Shown one piece after another: positions 1 through 4,449 of a stretch of 5,298 bases of DNA (positions are counted from its first letter, which is position 1; every line of letters starts with the position of its first letter). The position numbers and the translations under genes are program-made. The notes below the pieces were generated by a model. That model was not told the origin of the DNA, did no database searches, and saw only the letters and a program-made list of their open reading frames with translations. Source of the DNA: Chloroflexi bacterium RBG_16_57_11 (lineage in GTDB: Bacteria > Chloroflexota > Anaerolineae > Anaerolineales > UBA4823); contig MGNS01000088.1 of assembly GCA_001795165.1 (NCBI GenBank), positions 1 to 5,298 on the forward strand. The letters are read 5' to 3'.

Positions 1-86
1 TGAACGCTGCTCAGGCCCGCCGTTATTTCGAAGGGCATATTGATGCTGCCTTTTCTTTGCTCACGATGGTCAAATCCCGTTCTTGA
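1..86 (+). CDS. C-terminal end of an unidentified protein (partial)
   Basis: An open frame enters from the left edge (first whole codon at 3-5) and ends at TGA 84-86, giving 27 residues. They include ARRYFEGHIDAAFSLL and end in VKSRS. The fragment looks like an alpha-helical, basic protein terminus. It is too short for a family assignment. A loose resemblance to the final helix of DNA polymerase III delta-prime subunits (HolB) came to mind, but I cannot support it. No rho-independent terminator is visible between this stop and the rpmH promoter. The frame is inferred from uninterrupted reading and plausible composition only, so a non-coding explanation is possible. Confidence 0.45.
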   Translation, partial: NAAQARRYFEGHIDAAFSLLTMVKSRS

Positions 87-110
87 GAAAGCCATGAAGT
101 ATATTGCGTT

Positions 111-140
111 GCACCTTTGCTAGATTGTGCACCTTAAGGT
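111..140. repeat. Direct repeat and palindrome overlapping the rpmH promoter
   Basis: GCACCTT occurs at 111-117 and again at 129-135, 18 bp apart, bracketing the -35. The second copy lies within a perfect 10-bp palindrome ACCTTAAGGT (131-140), whose last base is the first base of the -10. GTGCAC (127-132) is a second overlapping palindrome. The arrangement resembles an operator placed to block RNA polymerase. No regulator is identified, and short palindromes occur by chance. Confidence 0.3.
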
Positions 141-145
141 ATAAT
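117..145 (+). promoter_or_regulatory. Sigma70-type promoter of the rpmH block
   Basis: A -35 TTGCTA (117-122) is separated by exactly 17 bp from a consensus -10 TATAAT (140-145). Transcription would start near 152 and leave a 5' leader of about 90 nt before rpmH. The leader has a weak 5-bp hairpin (183-187 with 198-202) and a Shine-Dalgarno-like GTGAGGT (224-230) ten bases ahead of the rpmH ATG. An earlier TTGCAC (109-114) is too far (25 bp) from the -10 to be its partner. Confidence 0.75.
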
Positions 146-240
146 CATTCTTCGTCTGTATCCAATGCTTTGCAGGCATAGACCGCCATTATTTTGGGGT
201 GGAGTTGCCTTAAACTAATCTTTGTGAGGTAGTAAGAAAG

Positions 241-417
241 ATGACCAAGCGTACTTATCAACCGAAAATCCGCCGCCGTCTGCGCGTCCACGGCTTTCGT
301 TCGCGTATGTCAACGGCCGATGGGCGAAAGGTGCTGAAAGCCCGCCGCGCCAAGGGTCGCCATCGCCTGACGGTGGAAATGAATCAGCATGTAAAGAAGG
401 TTAACTGGAATAGCTAG
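241..417 (+). CDS. rpmH: 50S ribosomal protein L34
   Basis: This 58-residue, very basic protein is a structural component of the large ribosomal subunit that binds 23S rRNA. Residues 1-45 follow the L34 pattern throughout: TKRTYQPK near the start, RVHGFRSRM in the middle, and GRKVL then RRAKGRHRLTV at the end. The ATG at 241 has GAGGT (226-230) ten bases upstream. After the normal end of the family at RLTV there are 13 more residues (EMNQHVKKVNWNS); most bacterial L34 proteins are about 44-47 residues long. It is the first gene behind the promoter at 117-145. The 85-nt gap to rnpA holds a perfect palindrome TGAGGCCTCA (434-443) and no terminator, so co-transcription with rnpA is likely, as is usual in bacteria. 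Confidence 0.97.
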   Translation: MTKRTYQPKIRRRLRVHGFRSRMSTADGRKVLKARRAKGRHRLTVEMNQHVKKVNWNS

Positions 418-502
418 GACGCCAAAGATACGCTGAGGCCTCACGGTGGATAAGATTTGTATTGCGCTTAGAAGCCAATGAGAAGCAGCCCGGGGCGGAT
501 GG

Positions 503-871
503 GTGAACCGCAGGTTCCGTCTTACCAGATCCACCAATTTCAAGCGGGTGCGGCGGTATGGAAAGTCTCACGCCCACCCGCTGATTGTGTTGATTGCCCT
601 TCCCAACCAGGCCGAAAACACCCGATTTGGTGTAGCAGCCGGTCGTTCGGTAGGAAATGCGGTGCAGCGAAACCATGCCAAGCGCCTCCTGCGCCATGCG
701 ATTCAGCAGGTATTCCCGATCGTAAAACCCGGCTGGGATGTCGTGCTGATTGCCCGGCGTGCGATAGCACAGGCTACTTTTCAGCAAGTCGAGGCTGCTT
801 TGGCGGATTTGTTGGGCCGAGCCAAACTCTTACAAGAAACGTATGACTTCAAAAACCAACAGCCCGGATGA
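503..871 (+). CDS. rnpA: Ribonuclease P protein component
   Basis: This 122-residue basic protein is the protein subunit of RNase P. It assists the catalytic RNA in removing 5' leaders from tRNA precursors. The family signature is clear: FRLTRSTNFKRV at the N-terminus, then the RNR-type motif RSVGNAVQRNHAKRLLR at residues 48-64, then GWDVVLIAR at 77-85. The length is typical. The start is GTG at 503: an in-frame TGA lies at 479-481 and there is no other start codon between them. Upstream there is only a G-rich, imperfect ribosome binding site (GGGG at 492-495). The 3' end overlaps yidD by 29 bp in another frame, a common arrangement that suggests translational coupling. The tRNA-Glu further along would be one of its substrates. 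Confidence 0.96.
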   Translation: MNRRFRLTRSTNFKRVRRYGKSHAHPLIVLIALPNQAENTRFGVAAGRSVGNAVQRNHAKRLLRHAIQQVFPIVKPGWDVVLIARRAIAQATFQQVEAALADLLGRAKLLQETYDFKNQQPG

Positions 872-1139
872 AGAGTTCGTTACAGAGCCGCGCCTGCGCG
901 ACCTGCCTCTTCACATCCAGAATATGCCTCGCTATTTACTGCTCGCATTGATACGGTTGTATCAGGCAACCTTTTCGCGTCTCATGCCCGCAGACACCTG
1001 CCGCTTCTATCCCTCCTGTTCACACTATGGTTATCAGGCCATCTATAAATACGGTGTACTCAAAGGCGGATTAATGGCAGCCTGGCGAGTTATCCGTTGC
1101 AATCCGTTCAACCGGGGAGGCTTTGACCCGGTACCCTGA
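843..1139 (+). CDS. yidD: Membrane protein insertion efficiency factor YidD
   Basis: YidD is a small membrane-associated protein encoded next to yidC in many bacteria and thought to help membrane protein insertion. The core is typical: an amphipathic helix at about residues 29-48 (MPRYLLLALIRLYQATFS), the CRFYPSCSHYG motif at 53-63, and the C-terminal RCNPFNRGGFDPVP at 85-98. Cysteines are at 53, 59 and 86. With the ATG at 843 the product is 98 residues, with a 27-residue polar N-terminal extension over a typical YidD. An internal ATG at 924 would give a canonical 71-residue protein but has no purine-rich site before it. The 843 start has AAGAA nearby and sits inside rnpA, which fits coupling. 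The start is therefore uncertain although the gene is not. Confidence 0.94.
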   Translation: MTSKTNSPDEEFVTEPRLRDLPLHIQNMPRYLLLALIRLYQATFSRLMPADTCRFYPSCSHYGYQAIYKYGVLKGGLMAAWRVIRCNPFNRGGFDPVP

Positions 1140-1145
1140 GAGCTT

Positions 1146-2267
1146 ATGAAAAAATCACGTGTTACGATCCTTATAGCATTTGCATTCCTGTCTGTATTTC
1201 TGGCAGCCTGCACTGGAGCAGTGTCAGAAAGCTGGCCTGGTGTGGCTGTTGAAGGCGACACGGTCTACCTGTCGTATGCCACCCAGATCTATCAACTTAA
1301 CGTGGAGGATGGCGTCGAACAGTGGCGCTTTCCGGCTGAACCTGATAATAAAATTCAATACTATGCCCCGGTTGCTGTGAGTGAAGAAGGACAACCGCAG
1401 GTGCTTGTGGGGAGCTATAATCATGTTTTTTATAGCATCCCGGCAGAGGGTGCACAGACCAGCTGGTCTTTTTCTGAGGCCGAAGATCGTTATATCGCCA
1501 AGGCGCTGGTCATGGGTGATCTGGTCTACGTCGGATCAGCCGATGGAAACCTGTATGCCATCGGATTAGATGGCACCGAGCGCTGGCGATTCACCACCGG
1601 GCATGCCATCTGGGGCCCTCCGGCAACCGATGGAAAAACTCTTTACGTGGCCTCGATGGATCATCACATCTACGCCCTCGATCCGCAGAGCGGCGAGCAG
1701 ATATGGGCAACCGAAGACCTGGGTGGGCAGCTTGTGGCGCAGCCAGCACTGAGCACCAATGGCGTGCTCTATGTGGGTGCATTTGGCTCCAGGACCGAAA
1801 ATCCTGACAAAGGCTCCCGGTTGGTGGCCGTAGATTCCAGCAATGGCCAGATCCTCTGGTCACAGCCCACCCTGGGCTGGGTATGGGCCACGCCCTTGTT
1901 GAACGAGGATGTGCTCTATTTTGGCGATACCGAAGGTTTTATCTATGCCTTTAACGCAGAGGATGGAAAAACCCTGTGGAGCCGGCAGGTGGATACAGGG
2001 GTTAATCGCGCCATCCTCGGCGCGCCGGTTATCTTAGGAGATCGGCTATACTTCGGCTCGAAGGCTGGTCTCCTCTATATTGTAAACTTAGCAGATGGTG
2101 GGCCAGCGGTTGCTTCGCCAATACAGATTGGCGGAGAAATCCTGGCGGATTTGGTGGCGGTGGAAGACAAGATTTTGATTGCGCCTACCGGCCTGGAGAA
2201 TACGCTCCTGATGGCAGTAAATTCGGATGGGCTCACGCAATGGACTTTCATCCCGCAGAAAAAGTAG
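1146..2267 (+). CDS. PQQ-type beta-propeller lipoprotein
   Basis: This 373-residue protein carries a lipoprotein signal: MKKSR, a hydrophobic stretch at residues 6-19, and the lipobox LAAC with the modified cysteine at position 22. It is therefore expected to be anchored on the outer face of the cytoplasmic membrane. The rest consists of repeated blades of the form [LV]Y[VF]G...xxYAxxxxxGxxxW. They begin at about residues 40, 86, 127, 166, 208, 257, 301 and 342, with the blade tryptophans at 60, 107, 147, 187, 238, 278 and 366; the seventh repeat lacks it. This fits an eight-bladed PQQ/BamB-like propeller. BamB is an analogue in fold only, and a monoderm host would have no BAM complex. No dehydrogenase catalytic region is present, so it is probably a binding or scaffold protein. 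The ATG is 6 bp after the yidD stop, with GAGAG just before it. Its place between yidD and yidC suggests, but does not show, a link to membrane protein biogenesis. Confidence 0.9.
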   Translation: MKKSRVTILIAFAFLSVFLAACTGAVSESWPGVAVEGDTVYLSYATQIYQLNVEDGVEQWRFPAEPDNKIQYYAPVAVSEEGQPQVLVGSYNHVFYSIPAEGAQTSWSFSEAEDRYIAKALVMGDLVYVGSADGNLYAIGLDGTERWRFTTGHAIWGPPATDGKTLYVASMDHHIYALDPQSGEQIWATEDLGGQLVAQPALSTNGVLYVGAFGSRTENPDKGSRLVAVDSSNGQILWSQPTLGWVWATPLLNEDVLYFGDTEGFIYAFNAEDGKTLWSRQVDTGVNRAILGAPVILGDRLYFGSKAGLLYIVNLADGGPAVASPIQIGGEILADLVAVEDKILIAPTGLENTLLMAVNSDGLTQWTFIPQKK

Positions 2268-2288
2268 TTGCATTTGGCTAATCGATCT

Positions 2289-2294
2289 GGAGAA
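2289..2294 (+). promoter_or_regulatory. Ribosome binding site that fixes the yidC start
   Basis: GGAGAA (2289-2294) is the only good Shine-Dalgarno sequence in the 35-nt gap before yidC. Its GGAG core is 10 bases from the ATG at 2303 but only 4 from the in-frame TTG at 2297. The ATG at 2303 is therefore the better start. Confidence 0.7.
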
Positions 2295-2302
2295 GTTTGG
2301 GT

Positions 2303-3175
2303 ATGGAAATCATAAGTATTGTTTGGAATACGTTGATTATGCACCCGATGCTGAATTCGCTGTTATGGATTTACGGCATCCTGGGTAACTTCGGCCTGGC
2401 CATCATCGTGTTCACCATTGTGGTCCGCTTGATCACGCATCCATTGACCGTCCAGCAATTGAAGAGCACCTCAAAGATGCAGGAATTTCAGCAATCCAAG
2501 GAATGGCAGGCCCTGCAAAAGAAGCACAAGGATAACAAACAGCAGTTGCAGCAAGAGCAAATGAAGCTGTACCAGGAGATGGGTATTAACCCATTTAGCT
2601 CGTGCTTGCCGACCCTGATCCAATTTCCGATTATTATTGGGCTATATCAATCCATCATGCGCGCCCTGGCGTCGGCGCCGATCCCGATGGAAAAGCTTTA
2701 CAATAATCTCTATTCCATTACGAATGTATCAAAGCTGCTCCCTGTCGATCAGAATTTCTTATGGATGAACCTGGGTCAACCGGAGCGACTGTATTTGTTC
2801 GGATTGAGTTTTGGCATCCCGGTCCTGGCGATACTGGTATTGATCACTACCTATATGCAGTCCAAGCTAATGACGCCGGTTTCTCAGCCAGGCGAGCAAG
2901 GCGCGCAGATGACCCAGGCCATGAACCTTTACATGCCTCTGTTTATGGGTTATCTGGCGTTGACTTTCGCTTCCGGCCTGGCGCTTTACTTTGTCGCCAG
3001 CAACCTGGTTACGATCGGGCAGTATGCGTTGATGGGCAAGCTGAATTGGAACAACCTGATGCCGGCGGTGTTAAGGCGAGGCGGAACCAGCCAATCAAAA
3101 GGTGGCACAAGCCAATCTAAAGGCGGCACAAGCCAATCAAAAGGTGGAACCAGCCAATCAAAAGGTAAAGGATGA
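2303..3175 (+). CDS. yidC: Membrane protein insertase YidC/Oxa1 family
   Basis: YidC inserts and folds membrane proteins, alone or with SecYEG. This 290-residue protein is the short form: it lacks the large periplasmic domain of proteobacterial YidC and begins directly with the core. Hydrophobic segments lie at about 20-47, 101-122, 163-184, 209-222 and 225-244. The first contains the conserved groove arginine (R42, in TIVVRLITHPL). A charged, Gln/Lys-rich cytoplasmic hairpin (about 49-92) follows, then INPFSSCLPTLIQFPIIIGLY at 95-115, a classic family signature. The usual P-A-G-L before the last segment reads A-S-G-L (223-226). The C-terminus ends in four copies of GGTSQSK (260-287), giving a basic tail that could contact the ribosome. 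The stop overlaps the jag start (ATGA, 3172-3175). Confidence 0.96.
   Translation: MEIISIVWNTLIMHPMLNSLLWIYGILGNFGLAIIVFTIVVRLITHPLTVQQLKSTSKMQEFQQSKEWQALQKKHKDNKQQLQQEQMKLYQEMGINPFSSCLPTLIQFPIIIGLYQSIMRALASAPIPMEKLYNNLYSITNVSKLLPVDQNFLWMNLGQPERLYLFGLSFGIPVLAILVLITTYMQSKLMTPVSQPGEQGAQMTQAMNLYMPLFMGYLALTFASGLALYFVASNLVTIGQYALMGKLNWNNLMPAVLRRGGTSQSKGGTSQSKGGTSQSKGGTSQSKGKG
3080..3163 (+). repeat. Four 21-bp in-frame tandem repeats in the 3' end of yidC
   Basis: Units at 3080-3100, 3101-3121, 3122-3142 and 3143-3163 each encode G-G-T-S-Q-S-K with no amino acid change. At the DNA level they differ only at third codon positions (GGC/GGT, GGA/GGC, ACC/ACA, TCA/TCT). Copies 1 and 4 differ by a single base. 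Because 21 is a multiple of three, gain or loss of units would keep the reading frame and change the number of lysines in the tail. Confidence 0.95.
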
Positions 3176-4023
3176 TGAACAGCGAGGCTTCGATGAGCGA
3201 TAATCGCACAAGCCTGGAAGTAATTGCGCCCAGCGTTGAAGAAGCGATCGCCAAAGGATTGGCTGACCTGGGCCTGACAGAAGATGTCGTCGATGTCGAA
3301 GTATTAGACAGCGGAAGTAAAGGCCTGTTCGGTATTGGTTTTCGCCAGGCTCGCGTGCGCCTGACGATTAAGCCCGCCTTTCAGGCGACGGCTGCCGGAT
3401 CGACTTCGGAGTCCACCCCATCCGTGCCCGAAGTGCTTGTTCCAGCCAGCGCACCAACTGAAAAACCTTCAAAGGCTGGAGAACCGGCCCCCGTGGCGCC
3501 CGATTTTACGGAAAAGCCGACGGTGGGAGCGCCAGCCGAGATGAGCAAGGAGGAAGAATTAACCTTGCACGTGGCGCGCGAGACGGTGGAAGAATTGCTG
3601 GACCGGATGAATGTGCGCGCCCGCGTTTCTGTACGCCGCGGCGAAGCGGAGGATGATAGAGACCGGGCGCCAGTACAGGTGGATGTGCGCGGCGATGATC
3701 TGAGCATCTTGATCGGTCCAAAGGCGGAGACGCTCAATGCGTTACAATACATCGCCGGGCTGATCCTGAGCAAGGAAATTGGTAAATCCGTCCCGCTGGT
3801 GGTGGATGTAGAGGGTTATCGCGCCCGACGCGCCCAACAAATTCGCCAGCTAGCACGCCGCATGGCGGAGCAAGCCGTGCGCACCGGTCGACGCCAGGTA
3901 TTGGAACCTATGCCGGCAAACGAGCGCCGTCTGGTCCATATCGAGCTGCGTGACCACCCAAATGTGCTCACAGAAAGCATCGGCGAGGAGCCCCGGCGTA
4001 AAGTGACAATTGTTCCAAAGTAG
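3172..4023 (+). CDS. jag: RNA-binding protein Jag/KhpB (Jag_N, KH, R3H)
   Basis: This 283-residue RNA-binding protein is usually encoded next to yidC. In Firmicutes, Jag/KhpB/EloR works with KhpA and affects cell elongation. Domains in order are: Jag_N at about 13-66 (LEVIAPSVEEAIAKGL; GSKGLFGIGFRQARVRL at 48-64), a low-complexity Ala/Pro/Glu/Ser-rich linker at about 67-125, a KH domain at about 127-205, and an R3H domain at about 206-283 with R242 and H246 as the RxxxH pair. The C-terminal TESIGEEPRRKVTI motif is typical. The KH loop reads IGPKAETL (181-188), where the family normally has GXXG, so the second glycine is alanine. The start could be ATG 3172 (ATGA coupling with yidC), ATG 3175, or ATG 3193, which has GCGAGG (3182-3187) five bases upstream; the conserved region begins after all three. 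Confidence 0.95.
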   Translation: MMNSEASMSDNRTSLEVIAPSVEEAIAKGLADLGLTEDVVDVEVLDSGSKGLFGIGFRQARVRLTIKPAFQATAAGSTSESTPSVPEVLVPASAPTEKPSKAGEPAPVAPDFTEKPTVGAPAEMSKEEELTLHVARETVEELLDRMNVRARVSVRRGEAEDDRDRAPVQVDVRGDDLSILIGPKAETLNALQYIAGLILSKEIGKSVPLVVDVEGYRARRAQQIRQLARRMAEQAVRTGRRQVLEPMPANERRLVHIELRDHPNVLTESIGEEPRRKVTIVPK

Positions 4024-4024
4024 C

Positions 4025-4053
4025 TTGACCTGCCTTAGTTGCGGTGGTAAAAT
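4025..4053 (+). promoter_or_regulatory. Promoter of the tRNA-Glu gene
   Basis: TTGACC (4025-4030), 17 bp, then TAAAAT (4048-4053): both hexamers match the sigma70 consensus at five of six positions. The -35 begins two bases after the jag stop codon. Initiation about seven bases after the -10 falls near 4060, so the primary transcript would carry only about four extra bases before the mature tRNA 5' end at 4064. Read-through from jag could also supply the tRNA. Confidence 0.8.
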
Positions 4054-4063
4054 CCCGTCGCTT

Positions 4064-4136
4064 GCCCCCATCGTCTAGGGGACCAGGACGCAGCCCTTTC
4101 AAGGCTAAAACGAGAGTTCGAATCTCTCTGGGGGCA
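4064..4136 (+). tRNA. tRNA-Glu (anticodon UUC)
   Basis: This 73-nt cloverleaf reads the glutamate codons GAA and GAG. The acceptor stem GCCCCCA (4064-4070) pairs fully with TGGGGGC (4129-4135), with discriminator A at 4136. The D stem is GTC/GAC. The anticodon loop CTTTCAA (4096-4102) places TTC at 4098-4100. The T arm is GAGAG-TTCGAAT-CTCTC (4112-4128). The body closely matches the familiar bacterial tRNA-Glu, including CATCGTCTAGGGGACCAGGAC near the 5' half. The top anticodon-stem pair is C27-A43 (4091/4107), a mismatch. CCA is not encoded (CAA follows the discriminator), so CCA-adding enzyme would be needed. Confidence 0.96.
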
Positions 4137-4144
4137 CAATTTTT

Positions 4145-4180
4145 AAAAAACCGTTCTACCGATGATGTGGAGCGGTTTTT
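4145..4180 (+). terminator. Rho-independent terminator after tRNA-Glu
   Basis: A 14-bp stem pairs 4146-4159 with 4167-4180, with two G-U pairs and a 7-nt loop (4160-4166). The 3' arm ends in GCGGTTTTT and the 5' arm begins with an A tract, so the signal could work in both directions. It closes the transcription unit that holds the tRNA and probably the whole rpmH-jag block. Confidence 0.85.
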
Positions 4181-4251
4181 ATCGTTAATTCGCTTTGAAA
4201 ACCGGGAAAAATTTCAAGAATTGAGCTCGATTTGTGATTGAATGAAGACAT

Positions 4252-4271
4252 AGAGTTCGAATCTTCTTGGG
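4252..4271 (+). repeat. Degenerate copy of the tRNA-Glu T-arm and 3' end
   Basis: AGAGTTCGAATCTTCTTGGG here matches tRNA-Glu 4113-4132 at 17 of 20 positions, in direct orientation and 139 bp downstream. The first 13 bases are identical. The 3' changes break the T stem, so it is not a functional tRNA, and no cloverleaf extends upstream of it. It could be a decayed attachment-site duplicate from an element that integrated at the tRNA 3' end, or a chance match to the widely conserved GTTCGAATC core. Confidence 0.45.
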
Positions 4272-4288
4272 TTATCTAACTTTCTAAA

Positions 4289-4297
4289 TGCTATAAT
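4289..4297 (+). promoter_or_regulatory. Extended -10 promoter of the regulator gene
   Basis: TGCTATAAT combines a TGn extension (4289-4291) with a consensus -10 (4292-4297). No good -35 lies at the usual distance: TTGGGT (4267-4272) is 19 bp away and weak, but extended -10 promoters do not need one. Transcription would begin near 4304 and give a leader of about 145 nt before the regulator start. Confidence 0.6.
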
Positions 4298-4320
4298 ACT
4301 TCTGATATCAATTTCGTTTC

Positions 4321-4395
4321 ATGTCTCAACCCAATTCTTTCATCATATCTAAGTTCAAGGAGGGTAATCAGTCCTCTCCAGTGAAAATTAGATAA
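4321..4395 (+). CDS. Possible 24-codon leader peptide
   Basis: An ATG at 4321, about 17 nt after the predicted transcription start, opens a 24-codon frame ending at TAA 4393-4395. The peptide starts MSQPNSFIISK and ends SSPVKIR. It has no Shine-Dalgarno sequence. It is in the same frame as the regulator, with the TAA between them. An AAGGA (4394-4398) overlapping its stop would fit translational coupling to the TTG at 4405. There is no codon run of the kind seen in amino-acid attenuators. It may be chance. Confidence 0.22.
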   Translation: MSQPNSFIISKFKEGNQSSPVKIR

Positions 4396-4400
4396 GGACT
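4359..4400 (+). promoter_or_regulatory. Overlapping alternative hairpins in the regulator leader
   Basis: GGAGGG (4359-4364) can pair with CCTCTCC bases 4374-4379 (six pairs, one G-U, 9-nt loop). AGTCCT (4370-4375) can instead pair with AGGACT (4395-4400), six pairs with a 19-nt loop. The two share 4374-4375, so they exclude each other. The first hides a Shine-Dalgarno-like AAGGAGGG (4357-4364) that has no start codon at a useful distance. The second hides the AAGGA at 4394-4398. No U tract follows, so any effect would be on translation. This is inferred from pairing alone. Confidence 0.3.
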
Positions 4401-4449
4401 AACTTTGCGTTGGTTCTTTTTTCTATCACTACAAGAATCAAGGCTAATT

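Larger units (their letters stand above)
4181..4449. other. AT-rich intergenic stretch ahead of the regulator
   Basis: By hand count 88 of the 260 bases at 4181-4440 are G or C (about 34%), against 45 of 60 in the first full line of the regulator (4501-4560). No protein of convincing length is present. The stretch holds a small inverted repeat (TTGAAA 4195-4200 with TTTCAA 4212-4217), a tRNA T-arm-like fragment, an extended -10 promoter, a 24-codon ORF and overlapping hairpins, each listed separately. Confidence 0.7.

Noticed and set aside
254..262. TTATCAACC as a DnaA box, since rpmH is often near oriC
   Set aside because: It is an imperfect match inside L34 codons (T-Y-Q-P), and no cluster of boxes is present nearby.
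434..443. Palindrome TGAGGCCTCA between rpmH and rnpA as a terminator
   Set aside because: No loop and no T tract follow it; it could be at most a protein site or chance.
401..787. Minus-strand open frame of 128 codons opposite rnpA
   Set aside because: It is antisense to a clear rnpA gene, has no family resemblance and no ribosome binding site.
478..846. Plus-strand open frame of 122 codons in another frame over rnpA
   Set aside because: rnpA in the +2 frame has unmistakable motifs; this frame is Pro/Cys/Arg-rich nonsense.
2297..2302. TTG at 2297 as the yidC start
   Set aside because: Only 4 bases from the GGAG core, while ATG 2303 has normal spacing.
3381..3773. Minus-strand open frame of 130 codons opposite jag
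   Set aside because: Ser/Thr/Arg-rich low-complexity product mirrored from the jag linker and KH region; no support for a gene.
4044..4241. Plus-strand open frame of 65 codons across the tRNA and terminator
   Set aside because: It reads through a tRNA-Glu gene and its hairpin terminator and has no coding features.
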